From: Flavicella sp964230805 | GTDB taxonomy: Bacteria > Bacteroidota > Bacteroidia > Flavobacteriales > Flavobacteriaceae | Assembly (NCBI GenBank): GCA_964230805.1 | Contig: CAXRIA010000044.1 | Span: forward strand, 1-18,475 | Direction: 5' to 3' | Length of the DNA stretch: 18,475 nt | Shown: piece after piece, positions 7,328-14,899 of the stretch | Layout of the letters: each line of letters opens with the position of its first letter | Numbering within the stretch: the first letter of the stretch is position 1 | Program-made: the position numbers and the translations under genes | The notes under the pieces: generated by a model | The model's database searches: none | What the model saw: only the letters and a program-made list of their open reading frames with translations | Told to the model about the DNA's origin: nothing

Positions 7328-7909
7328 ATGAAAATTGTAATTATCAACTACGGAGCGGGAAACATTCAGTCCATCAAATTTGCCGTGCAAAGATTGGGGC
7401 ATGAAGCTGTTTTGAGTCACGATGCAAAAGAGATTCAAGCCGCAGATAAAGTCATTTTTCCCGGAGTAGGAGAGGCAAGTAGTGCCATGAAAATGTTGAG
7501 AGAAACAGGTTTGGACAAAGTAATTCCAGAGTTGAAACAGCCTGTTTTGGGAATTTGTTTGGGGATGCAATTGATGTGTCACTCGAGTGAGGAAGGCAAT
7601 ACCAAGGGATTGGGTATTTTTGACGTCGATGTGCATCGTTTTGAAGACCTTGTAAAAGTGCCTCAAATTGGATGGAATCAAATTGCAGACTTGCAGTCTA
7701 ATTTGTTTGAAGGCGTCAAAGAAAACGAATTTGTTTATCTCGTACACAGCTATTACGCGCCTCTGTGCAAAGAGACCATCGCTACGACAAATTACGGCTT
7801 GAAATATTCCACGGCTTTGCGAAAAGAAAATTTTTACGGAACGCAATTTCACCCGGAAAAAAGTAGCAAAGTAGGAACCCAGATATTGGAAAACTTTTTG
7901 AAATTATAA
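7328..7909 (+). CDS. hisH: Imidazole glycerol phosphate synthase, glutaminase subunit
   Basis: A class I glutamine amidotransferase of 193 aa. It releases ammonia from glutamine and passes it through the barrel of HisF, where PRFAR becomes imidazole glycerol phosphate and AICAR. The catalytic triad is complete: Cys77 in LGICLGMQ, and His175 and Glu177 in QFHPEKS. The oxyanion-loop region FPGVGE (44-49) and the VHSYY motif (139-143) are also present. The ATG at 7328, after a run of A, gives the usual start MKIVIINYGAGN. An in-frame TTG at 7283 would add 15 residues unlike the family. The gene lies 60 bp after hisB. Its partner hisF is two genes downstream, so both subunits are made from one transcript. 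Confidence 0.97.
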   Translation: MKIVIINYGAGNIQSIKFAVQRLGHEAVLSHDAKEIQAADKVIFPGVGEASSAMKMLRETGLDKVIPELKQPVLGICLGMQLMCHSSEEGNTKGLGIFDVDVHRFEDLVKVPQIGWNQIADLQSNLFEGVKENEFVYLVHSYYAPLCKETIATTNYGLKYSTALRKENFYGTQFHPEKSSKVGTQILENFLKL

Positions 7910-7969
7910 AAAAATAGACTTTTTCCTCAGTTTTATAGAGATGAAAAGTCGAGAAATAATGCGAATAAA

Positions 7970-8695
7970 ATGAGAATTATACCCGCCATTGATATTATTG
8001 AAGGAAAATGTGTGCGTTTGTCAAAAGGCGATTACAACACCAAAAAAGTGTACAACGAAAACCCATTGGAGGTGGCCAAAGCTTTTGAAGCCCATGGAAT
8101 TGAGTATTTGCATTTGGTAGATTTAGACGGTGCCAAAGCCAGTCATATTGTCAATCACAAGGTGTTGGAGACAATTGCTACCCACACGAGTTTGAAGATT
8201 GATTTCGGCGGTGGTTTGAAAACAGACGAAGATTTGCGCATTGCATTTGAATCAGGAGCGAGACAAATTACAGGAGGAAGTATCGCTGTAAAACAGCCTG
8301 ATATTTTCAAAGATTGGTTGGTGAAATTCGGCCCCTCGAAAATTATTTTGGGAGCCGATGCGCACCATGAGAAAATTGCCATTAGTGGGTGGCAAGAAGA
8401 GTCTGATGAAGAACTGATTCCTTTCGTACAACGTTATATGAACGAAGGCGTTTCTTATGTTATTTGCACCGATATAGCCAAAGATGGTATGCTGGAAGGA
8501 CCTTCTTTTGAATTGTATCAAAAAATGTTGAAAGAGCTGCCTGAAATGAAGCTTATTGCTAGTGGAGGGATTTCAAACTTTGAAGAGTTGCCGAAATTGG
8601 CGGCTTTGGGTTGTGAAGGGACCATTATCGGGAAAGCCATCTACGAGCAAAAAATAAGCTTGAAACAATTGGAAGGATATATTTTGATAAGTTAA
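7970..8695 (+). CDS. hisA: ProFAR isomerase
   Basis: A (beta/alpha)8-barrel enzyme of 241 aa that converts ProFAR to PRFAR by an Amadori rearrangement. The two catalytic aspartates are seen: Asp8 in IPAIDIIEGKCVRL and Asp130 in LGADAHH. The internal half-barrel repeat shared with HisF shows in the phosphate-binding motifs FGGGLKT (79-85) and ASGGIS. A nearby TDIAKDGML (167-175) is also conserved. The ATG at 7970 overlaps, as ATGA, the stop of a 10-codon ORF at 7941-7973 that could couple translation. The gap to hisH is 60 bp and has no terminator. The protein is homologous to HisF but clearly of the HisA type (MRIIPAIDI rather than KRIVPCLDI). Confidence 0.97.
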   Translation: MRIIPAIDIIEGKCVRLSKGDYNTKKVYNENPLEVAKAFEAHGIEYLHLVDLDGAKASHIVNHKVLETIATHTSLKIDFGGGLKTDEDLRIAFESGARQITGGSIAVKQPDIFKDWLVKFGPSKIILGADAHHEKIAISGWQEESDEELIPFVQRYMNEGVSYVICTDIAKDGMLEGPSFELYQKMLKELPEMKLIASGGISNFEELPKLAALGCEGTIIGKAIYEQKISLKQLEGYILIS

Positions 8696-8767
8696 ATAGC
8701 GGTCAAAAGAAAGAATTAGAAAAATGGATCAATGTAGGCAATACTTGATACAGAATACAAAGAAAAT

Positions 8768-9523
8768 ATGTTGACAAAAAGAATTGTTCCCTGTTTGGAT
8801 ATTAAAAACGGTAGAACGGTGAAAGGGATTAATTTTGTAGATTTGAGAGATGCAGGAGACCCTGTGGAATTGGCGAAAATTTATGCCGATACAGGAGCTG
8901 ATGAATTGGTGTTTTTAGACATTTCTGCTACCGAAGAAAAAAGAAGAACCTTGTACGATTTGGTGATGCGTGTGGCAGCAGCCATAGACATTCCGTTTAC
9001 TGTGGGTGGTGGTATTTCATCGGTGGAAGATATCGATGATCTACTGCATGCAGGAGCCGACAAGGTATCAATCAACTCTTCAGCAGTTAAAAACCCATCC
9101 CTGATCAACAAGGCCTCCGCAAAATTTGGATCACAGTGCATTACGGTGGCTATTGATGCAAAGCAAATTGAGGGCGATTGGTATGTGCATTTGGTCGGTG
9201 GGAAAGTGCCTACAGATATCAATTTGTTTGAATGGGCGCAAGAAGTGGAAGCGCGCGGTGCAGGGGAGATACTTTTTACATCGATGGATCACGATGGAAC
9301 CAAAGATGGTTTTGCCAATGAAGCACTAGAGGTTTTGTCGGAAATGCTAAACATTCCCATCATTGCATCGGGCGGAGCGGGAACCGTGCAGCATTTTGCT
9401 GATACTTTTATCAAAGGCAAAGCAGATGCCGCATTGGCAGCAAGTGTTTTTCATTTCAAAGAAATAGAAATTCAAGATTTGAAAAGAGAATTAAAAAAGC
9501 AAGGCGTAGCGATGCGTATATAA
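8768..9523 (+). CDS. hisF: Imidazole glycerol phosphate synthase, cyclase subunit
   Basis: The (beta/alpha)8-barrel synthase subunit, 251 aa. It uses ammonia from HisH to turn PRFAR into imidazole glycerol phosphate and AICAR, which feeds back into purine synthesis. The catalytic residues Asp11 (KRIVPCLDIKNGRTVKG) and Asp130 (VAIDAK) are in place. The phosphate-binding motifs VGGGIS (79-84) and IIASGGAG are present, as is SMDHDGTKDGF (172-182). The gap to hisA is 72 bp. A 16-codon ORF at 8724-8774 fills most of it and ends across the hisF start (ATGTTGA). Confidence 0.97.
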   Translation: MLTKRIVPCLDIKNGRTVKGINFVDLRDAGDPVELAKIYADTGADELVFLDISATEEKRRTLYDLVMRVAAAIDIPFTVGGGISSVEDIDDLLHAGADKVSINSSAVKNPSLINKASAKFGSQCITVAIDAKQIEGDWYVHLVGGKVPTDINLFEWAQEVEARGAGEILFTSMDHDGTKDGFANEALEVLSEMLNIPIIASGGAGTVQHFADTFIKGKADAALAASVFHFKEIEIQDLKRELKKQGVAMRI

Positions 9524-9584
9524 TGAAATAAAATAGTGTTTTTGACAGTCTTGTTGGAAATGCTTCATAAATAAAATATTCAAA

Positions 9585-10181
9585 ATGAAAATAGATTTTT
9601 CCAAAGACAACGGTTTGGTTCCTGCTGTTATTCAAGATGCAGAAACAAAAAATGTATTGATGTTAGGATACATGAACCAAGAGGCTTATGACAAGACGAT
9701 TGAAACAGGCAAAGTAACCTTTTTTAGTCGTAGCAAAAATCGTTTGTGGACCAAAGGAGAAGAAAGTGGTAATTTTCTGAACCTAGTTGAAATTTCAAAC
9801 GATTGCGACGGCGATTCTTTATTGGTGAAAGTAACACCAGCAGGTCCTACTTGTCACACCGGTACGGATACGTGCTGGAAAGAAGAAAACACGCCGACGT
9901 ATGGATTTTTCTCGAAATTGGAGGCAGTGATTCAAGAACGTGTTGCTAACAAAGACGTGCAAAAATCTTATGTGGCCAGTTTGTTTGCCAAAGGGATTAA
10001 CAAAGTGGCTCAAAAAGTAGGGGAAGAGGCGGTTGAAACGGTTATTGAAGCTATGGACGACAACGATGAATTATTTTTGTACGAATCGGCAGATTTGTTG
10101 TTTCACTATTTGATGTTGCTTCAAGCCAAAGGGTTTACTTTGAAGGATATTGAAAAAGAACTGAAAAAGCGACAAAAATAA
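9585..10181 (+). CDS. hisI: Bifunctional phosphoribosyl-AMP cyclohydrolase / phosphoribosyl-ATP pyrophosphatase
   Basis: A fused HisI-HisE protein of 198 aa (often called hisIE) that catalyses steps 2 and 3 of the pathway. The cyclohydrolase domain (about 1-100) has the metal-binding stretch NDCDGDSLL (Asp73, Asp75, Asp77, Cys74) and GPTCHTGTDTCW (Cys90, Cys97), which together supply the zinc and magnesium ligands. The MazG-like pyrophosphohydrolase domain (about 105-198) has VGEEAVETVIEA (145-156) and ESADLLFHYLMLL (167-179) with the acidic metal ligands. It is the last gene of the operon, 61 bp after hisF, and is followed within 30 bp by a strong palindromic terminator. With it, all ten reactions are encoded here. 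Confidence 0.97.
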   Translation: MKIDFSKDNGLVPAVIQDAETKNVLMLGYMNQEAYDKTIETGKVTFFSRSKNRLWTKGEESGNFLNLVEISNDCDGDSLLVKVTPAGPTCHTGTDTCWKEENTPTYGFFSKLEAVIQERVANKDVQKSYVASLFAKGINKVAQKVGEEAVETVIEAMDDNDELFLYESADLLFHYLMLLQAKGFTLKDIEKELKKRQK

Positions 10182-10209
10182 GGCGAGAATTGTAACCTAT
10201 ATATTCCAA

Positions 10210-10245
10210 AAAAAAGGCTGTTTGAAATTTCAAACAGCCTTTTTT
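10210..10245. terminator. Bidirectional intrinsic terminator between hisIE and lpd
   Basis: A perfect inverted repeat. GGCTGTTTGAAA at 10216-10227 is the exact reverse complement of 10228-10239, flanked by six A (10210-10215) and six T (10240-10245). It therefore works as a hairpin plus U-run when read from either side. It lies 28 bases after the hisIE stop and 17 bases after the lpd stop, and so ends both convergent transcripts. Confidence 0.92.
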
Positions 10246-10262
10246 CATTTTTTTTAAATATT

Positions 10263-11651
10263 TTAGAGATGAATGACTTCGTCATAGGCATCTGCAACAG
10301 CTTCCATCACCGCTTCACTCATGGTAGGGTGTGGGTGCACCGTTTTTAGAACTTCATGTCCTGTGGTTTCTAATTTACGTCCAAGTACGGCTTCTGCAAT
10401 CATGTCAGTTACGCCGGCACCAATCATATGGCAACCCAACCATTCTCCGTATTTGGCATCAAAAATAACTTTGACAAATCCATCTTTGGTACCTGCAGCG
10501 CTTGCTTTTCCAGAGGCAGAAAAAGGAAATTTCCCAACTTTGATATCGTAACCTGCTTCTTTGGCTTTCGCTTCTGTCAATCCAACAGAGGCAATTTCGG
10601 GTGACGCATAAGTACATCCAGGAATGTTTCCGTAATCAATGGCTTCGGTATGCAAACCGGCAATTTTTTCTACACAAGTAATTCCTTCCGCAGAGGCAAC
10701 GTGCGCCAACGCTTGTCCAGGAACCACGTCTCCGATCGCGTAGTAACCAGGAATGTTTGTTTGATAGAAATCATTGACAATGATTTTATCGCGATCCACA
10801 ACAATCCCAACATCTTCCAATCCAAGGTTTTCAATATTGGATTTGATACCTACAGCAGAGAGAACAACGTCTGCTTTTAGGGTTTCTTCACCTTTTTTCG
10901 TTTTTACAGTAGCCACTACGCCTTTTCCTGAGGTATCTACCGATTCCACAGAAGCATTCGTCATCACTGTAATTCCTGATTTTTTCAATGATTTTTCAAA
11001 TTGTTTGGAAACATCGATGTCTTCTACAGGGACAATATTTGGCATGAATTCCACAATTGTTACGTCGGTACCCATGCTGTTGTAGAAATGTGCAAACTCA
11101 ACACCAATGGCTCCGGATCCTACCACAATCATTTTTTTAGGTTGTTTTGGTAAGGTCATCGCTTGACGGTAGCCAATTACTTTTTTACCATCCTGAGGAA
11201 GGTTTGGCAATTCACGAGAACGCGCTCCGGTTGCAATAATAATATGATTGGCGCTGTATTCTGTAACCGTGCCGTCTTCAGTAGTTACATCTACTTTTTT
11301 ACCTGTTTTGATTTTTCCTGATCCATTGATGACATCAATTTTATTTTTCTTCATCAAAAACTGAATACCTTTGCTCATTCCTTCCGCAACACCGCGACTT
11401 CTTTTGATCACGGCTTCGAAATCTTTATCAATAGCTTCGGCTTTTAGACCGTATTCATCTACGTGTTTGAGATAGTCGTATACCTGTGCACTTTTTAACA
11501 AGGCTTTGGTAGGAATACATCCCCAGTTCAAGCAAATTCCTCCTAAACTCTCTCTCTCAACCACAGCAGTTTTAAATCCTAGTTGAGAAGCTCTAATGGC
11601 AGTGACGTAACCTCCAGGTCCACTACCGATAACTATAACATCGTATTTCAT
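10263..11651 (-). CDS. lpd: Dihydrolipoyl dehydrogenase (E3)
   Basis: An FAD enzyme that reoxidises protein-bound dihydrolipoamide with NAD in the 2-oxoacid dehydrogenase complexes (and in the glycine cleavage system, where present). The protein has 462 aa, with an FAD-binding GSGPGG (9-14), the redox disulfide Cys40-Cys45 in GGICLNWGCIPTK, an NAD-binding GSGAIG (178-183), and a second FAD motif YYAIGDVV (303-310). The C-terminal HPHPTMSE (439-446) supplies His441 and Glu446 to the partner subunit. The ATG at 11651 is preferred; the longer frame starts at a TTG four codons upstream. The gene stands alone, with no E1 or E2 gene in the window, so it may serve several complexes. A -7 box lies about 27 bases upstream of the start. 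Confidence 0.96.
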   Translation of the reverse strand: MKYDVIVIGSGPGGYVTAIRASQLGFKTAVVERESLGGICLNWGCIPTKALLKSAQVYDYLKHVDEYGLKAEAIDKDFEAVIKRSRGVAEGMSKGIQFLMKKNKIDVINGSGKIKTGKKVDVTTEDGTVTEYSANHIIIATGARSRELPNLPQDGKKVIGYRQAMTLPKQPKKMIVVGSGAIGVEFAHFYNSMGTDVTIVEFMPNIVPVEDIDVSKQFEKSLKKSGITVMTNASVESVDTSGKGVVATVKTKKGEETLKADVVLSAVGIKSNIENLGLEDVGIVVDRDKIIVNDFYQTNIPGYYAIGDVVPGQALAHVASAEGITCVEKIAGLHTEAIDYGNIPGCTYASPEIASVGLTEAKAKEAGYDIKVGKFPFSASGKASAAGTKDGFVKVIFDAKYGEWLGCHMIGAGVTDMIAEAVLGRKLETTGHEVLKTVHPHPTMSEAVMEAVADAYDEVIHL

Positions 11652-11677
11652 GTGTTTTTTCAATTTTAATCCGACCG

Positions 11678-11685
11678 CAAAGGTA
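11678..11685 (-). promoter_or_regulatory. Predicted -7 box of the lpd promoter
   Basis: Read on the minus strand this is TACCTTTG, a perfect TAnnTTTG. It lies 26 bases upstream of the lpd ATG, so a start of transcription near 11671 would give a leader of about 20 bases. No well-spaced TTG was found for the -33 element. The 260-bp gap between argS and lpd (11652-11911) holds this box and otherwise only weak AT-rich hairpins; I see no gene in it. Confidence 0.5.
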
Positions 11686-11911
11686 AGAATTCCAAATTAT
11701 TTTACCCACTGATTTTGCAGGGAAATTGGAATTCAAGCCTCCAAATACAAGGCTTTTTGCTGGAACAGGGGTGTTTTATGAAATCTCCCTTTCTGTTTGG
11801 AGTAATTTTTCCAAAAAACCACTTTTTAGATGCCTGTTAAGATATAGATGTTGGCGGCTCAATTTTGCACCATTTTGTCACAAAAAAATAAGAAAACAGA
11901 AGTTTTTTTAT

Positions 11912-13687
11912 TTACATCCTTTCCGGAACATCAATGCCCAACAGTTGGAAACCTGATTTGATGACCGCTCCGACTTTATGAGACAGTTGTGTTCTAAAAA
12001 TCTTTAATTCTTGGTCTTCACAGCCTAATATGTAGGAACTTTGATAAAAACTGTTGTATTCTTTTACCAATTCGTAGGTATAATTTGCAATAAGTGCCGG
12101 GCTTTGGTTTTTGGCGGCCAGTTGCACAGTTTCGGGAAACAATTGTAATTGTTTGATGACAGCTCTTTCTTTTTCACATAAGCTTATTGAATTTCCTGTG
12201 GTTGCATAGTCGAAATCGGCTTTTCTTAGAATGGATTGAATTCTGGCATAGGTGTACTGAATAAATGGCCCTGTGTTTCCGTTGAAGTCGATGGATTCTT
12301 TGGGATCGAATAAAATGCGTTTTTTAGGATCTACCTTTAAAATGTAATATTTCAGCGCGCCGAGCCCAATAATACGATACAGTTTTTCCTTTTCTGCATC
12401 GGTGTAGCCATCGAGTTTACCGAGTTCTTGCGAGATTTCTCTTGCGGTATCCGTCATTTCTTGGATCAAATCATCGGCATCTACAACGGTACCTTCTCTT
12501 GATTTCATTTTTCCCGAAGGTAGGTCTACCATTCCGTAGGAAAGGTGGTGCATATTGTCGGCCCAAGAAAAGCCCAATTTTTTTAAGATGAGAAACAATA
12601 CTTTGAAATGGTAATCTTGTTCGTTCCCAACGGTGTAGGTTAAAGAATCGATGTCAAAATCTTTGAAACGTTCAATAGCAGTCCCAATATCTTGGGTAAT
12701 ATACACAGAGGTTCCGTCTGCGCGCAGTACCAATTTTTCATCAAGTCCTTCGTCAGACAAGTCAATCCAAACCGAGCCATCCTCTTTTTGAAAGAACACT
12801 CCCTTTTTGAGTCCTTGCGTTACAATGTCTTTTCCTAAAATATAAGTATCGCTTTCGTAATAGTTTTTGTCAAAATCAACTCCCATCGCCTCATAGGTAC
12901 TTGCAAAACCATCGTATACCCATTGGTTCATTTTTTTCCAAAGATTGACTATCTCTTTATCACCAGCTTCCCATTTTTGCAACATACTTTGGGCTTCTAA
13001 CAGCAATGGCGCTTGTTTTTTGGCTTCTTCCTCGGTTTTTCCTTGGGCAATCAAGCTGTTGATCTCCTTTTTGTATTCTTGGTCGAATTTCACATAGTAA
13101 TTCCCGACCAATTTATCTCCTTTGAGTCCGCTAGATGCCGGAGTTTCTCCATTTCCAAATTTTTGCCATGCCAACATGCTTTTGCAAATATGAATGCCTC
13201 GATCGTTGATGATTTGAGTTTTGAAAACTTTTTTTCCAGCGCCTGCCAAAATTTGAGATACGGAATAGCCCAAAAGGTTGTTTCGAATGTGTCCGAGGTG
13301 CAGTGGCTTGTTGGTGTTCGGGGAGGAGTACTCTACCATCACAGCTTTGTCTGTCGCTTTTGGTGCGGGAGTTCCGTAGGCTTCAACGGGGTACAATTCG
13401 TGGAAAGCTTGCAGAAAATAAGCGTCTGAAATGACCAAATTTAAAAATCCTTTGACCACATTGAAATCTTCGACAACAGCAATGTTTTCCTTTAAATAGG
13501 TTCCAATTTGCGTTCCGATAGCGACAGGGTTTCCTTTGAGGACTTTTAGCAGGGCAAAAACAACCACGGTGATGTCTCCCTCAAAATCTTTTTTGGTGGC
13601 TTGAAATTCAACGGAGTGGATTTCTTTTTCGAAAATGGAAAAAACCGCTTTTTGAACGGCTGTCGTCAATGTGCTTTGGATACTCAT
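11912..13687 (-). CDS. argS: Arginyl-tRNA synthetase
   Basis: A class I aminoacyl-tRNA synthetase of 591 aa that charges tRNA-Arg with arginine. The N-terminal tRNA-recognition domain covers about residues 1-90 (FEGDITVVVF, FLNLVISD). The Rossmann core carries the HIGH-type signature HLGH at 130-133 within SSPNTNKPLHLGHIRNN. The KMSKS-type loop is KMKSREGT at 393-400. The anticodon-binding (DALR) domain forms the C-terminus and ends LLGIDVPERM, typical of the enzyme. The ATG at 13687 is used, because the longer frame begins at a TTG (13711) inside the predicted promoter. It is on the same strand as lpd but separated by 260 bp, and lpd seems to have its own promoter. Confidence 0.97.
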   Translation of the reverse strand: MSIQSTLTTAVQKAVFSIFEKEIHSVEFQATKKDFEGDITVVVFALLKVLKGNPVAIGTQIGTYLKENIAVVEDFNVVKGFLNLVISDAYFLQAFHELYPVEAYGTPAPKATDKAVMVEYSSPNTNKPLHLGHIRNNLLGYSVSQILAGAGKKVFKTQIINDRGIHICKSMLAWQKFGNGETPASSGLKGDKLVGNYYVKFDQEYKKEINSLIAQGKTEEEAKKQAPLLLEAQSMLQKWEAGDKEIVNLWKKMNQWVYDGFASTYEAMGVDFDKNYYESDTYILGKDIVTQGLKKGVFFQKEDGSVWIDLSDEGLDEKLVLRADGTSVYITQDIGTAIERFKDFDIDSLTYTVGNEQDYHFKVLFLILKKLGFSWADNMHHLSYGMVDLPSGKMKSREGTVVDADDLIQEMTDTAREISQELGKLDGYTDAEKEKLYRIIGLGALKYYILKVDPKKRILFDPKESIDFNGNTGPFIQYTYARIQSILRKADFDYATTGNSISLCEKERAVIKQLQLFPETVQLAAKNQSPALIANYTYELVKEYNSFYQSSYILGCEDQELKIFRTQLSHKVGAVIKSGFQLLGIDVPERM

Positions 13688-13708
13688 TTCATTGTAAAAT
13701 TTGTGGAG

Positions 13709-13716
13709 CAAATTTA
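13709..13716 (-). promoter_or_regulatory. Predicted -7 box of the argS promoter
   Basis: On the minus strand the sequence is TAAATTTG, a perfect TAnnTTTG, 21 bases upstream of the argS ATG. The -33 element is not evident at the usual spacing. The box overlaps the TTG at 13711 that opens the longest reading frame, which argues against that start. Confidence 0.5.
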
Positions 13717-13854
13717 AGAATTATTGATGGTTAATTGCGCATAACTTGCAAAAGTTCGTGGGCTCTCGAAAAAAACGCGTGTCTGGGCACAAAAATCGAT
13801 GACCTCTCTCAGTGGAATGTGTGGATTGTTTCGTAATCACAGAAGAATATAACC

Positions 13855-13862
13855 TATCTTTG
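13855..13862 (+). promoter_or_regulatory. Predicted -7 box upstream of the cysteine-cluster gene
   Basis: TATCTTTG is a perfect TAnnTTTG, 28 bases before the ATG at 13891. The nearest upstream TTG (13826-13828) is 26 bases away, a little longer than the usual 17-23. It would drive the cysteine-cluster gene and the small gene after it, divergently from argS. Confidence 0.5.
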
Positions 13863-13890
13863 TAGAACAATTCAAAACACATTGGTTTTT

Positions 13891-14433
13891 ATGACAGCGA
13901 TGGAAAAACGATTGGCGGCTTTGCCCAAATTGTCAAAAGACGTGGAAAAAGAATCCCTCAAATATTTTCAGCGATTGAAACGTCGGGTTCCTAAAAATTT
14001 AGATCTCATTATGCAGGAGTTGCACGATGACGAATTTGAAAAAACCGATTGCATGGAATGTGCGAATTGTTGTAAAACATCGAGTCCTATTTTTACCGAA
14101 AAAGACATTCAGCGCATTTCCAAGCATTTTCGTATGAAAGAAGCGCAGTTTATGGATCAATTTTTGGAGCGCGATTCTGACGATTTTTATGTGCTGAAAA
14201 TGGTGCCTTGTCATTTTTTAGACGAAAGCGACAACAGCTGTTCTATTTATGATGTGCGCCCGAAAGCTTGTGCGGAATACCCACATACGAACCGACGTAA
14301 GTTTTTTCAAATAACTGATTTAACGGTGACCAATGCCTCTATTTGTCCGGCAGCATTTTCGATTGTTGAAAATTTAAAAGAACGTTTGCCTATGGTTGGA
14401 AAGCCACAGACCAAGTTTCGTTCTCAATCCTAG
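13891..14433 (+). CDS. YkgJ-like cysteine-cluster protein (putative Fe/Zn chelating)
   Basis: A 180-aa protein of the YkgJ / zinc- or iron-chelating cysteine-cluster family. Eight cysteines are present: C54-x2-C57-x2-C60-C61 (DCMECANCCKTSSP), Cys107 (MVPCHFL), Cys117 (SCSIYDVRP), Cys127 (KACAEYPH) and Cys152 (ICPAAF). This is the full family pattern, including the invariant CSIYDVRPKAC. The family is thought to bind a metal or an iron-sulfur cluster; its substrate is not established, and none is inferred. There is no signal peptide or membrane segment, so it is probably cytoplasmic. The longest frame starts at a TTG (13882); the ATG at 13891 is chosen, with an in-frame ATG at 13900 as the alternative. 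The next gene starts 11 bases downstream and is probably cotranscribed. Confidence 0.88.
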   Translation: MTAMEKRLAALPKLSKDVEKESLKYFQRLKRRVPKNLDLIMQELHDDEFEKTDCMECANCCKTSSPIFTEKDIQRISKHFRMKEAQFMDQFLERDSDDFYVLKMVPCHFLDESDNSCSIYDVRPKACAEYPHTNRRKFFQITDLTVTNASICPAAFSIVENLKERLPMVGKPQTKFRSQS

Positions 14434-14444
14434 AATTTTTTAAG

Positions 14445-14789
14445 ATGCCTGTCAGATCGCTGCGAAAATCAAAATTTTACACGTGTTTTTACGGGGATGC
14501 TGTTTCTGATAAAGATTTTTATGCCAAAAACCTTTGTGTTTGTTATGAAGGCTCTACGGCGGTGATTTCGTTGCAACTCATGCAATTGTTGGATGTGGCA
14601 TGTTTTGCCGATGAAGCGGAAAATTTTGACACCTTTGTTTTTGAAGACAGGCATGTGGTGGCCGTTCTGGTTGGTTTTTTGAAAGATGTTCCCCAACTCA
14701 AATTTTTCAAATTGCAAGTGAATGCCAAAAAATACGCCATTGCCAAAATAAAAATAGGCAAAGGCGGGGTGCGATTGTCTTGTGTGTAA
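14445..14789 (+). CDS. Small protein of unknown function
   Basis: I do not recognise this 114-aa protein. It starts 11 bases after the cysteine-cluster gene. Its codons look genuinely coding: many begin with G (GAT, GAA, GTG, GCC, GGC), lysine is AAA and leucine mostly TTG, as in the neighbouring genes. The frames on the opposite strand (for example 14469-14882) read as low-complexity antisense and lack this pattern. The protein has five cysteines (14, 31, 33, 53, 113), an acidic middle (ADEAENFDTFVFEDRH) and a basic C-terminus (NAKKYAIAKIKIGKGG). It has no signal peptide and no clear membrane helix, although VVAVLVGFL is hydrophobic. Its position suggests cotranscription with the cysteine-cluster gene, but nothing shows a shared function. 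It ends 110 bases before the convergent NamZ-like gene. Confidence 0.65.
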   Translation: MPVRSLRKSKFYTCFYGDAVSDKDFYAKNLCVCYEGSTAVISLQLMQLLDVACFADEAENFDTFVFEDRHVVAVLVGFLKDVPQLKFFKLQVNAKKYAIAKIKIGKGGVRLSCV

Positions 14790-14899
14790 GATTTTTTGAG
14801 CAGGGATGTAACAGAAGGGCCAATCCAGAGATAGTTGGCGCACTTTTTTGGGGCTACATTTTGTTTGAAGCCATCCAAACATTGTTTGGCAAAAGCAAA

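Noticed and set aside
11735..11758. Hairpin AAGCCT/AGGCTT followed by several T in the gap between argS and lpd, resembling a plus-strand terminator.
   Set aside because: The stem has only 6 bp, and no plus-strand gene precedes it. Both neighbouring genes are on the minus strand, where the hairpin lacks a T run.
11726..11956. Plus-strand frame of 76 codons in the argS-lpd gap.
   Set aside because: It overlaps the end of argS antisense, has no convincing start context, and its composition does not look coding.
13743..13756. AACTT-GCAA-AAGTT hairpin between argS and the cysteine-cluster gene, considered as an operator or terminator.
   Set aside because: The stem is only 5 bp and no T run follows. 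As an operator it is too short to stand out from chance in AT-rich DNA.
14469..14882. Minus-strand frames of 137 and 111 codons opposite the small unknown gene.
   Set aside because: The plus-strand frame has the first-position G bias and codon use of real genes; the antisense frames do not.
14875..14889. Hairpin CCAAAC-ATT-GTTTGG near the convergent ends of the unknown gene and the NamZ-like gene.
   Set aside because: No T run follows on either strand, so it does not qualify as an intrinsic terminator.
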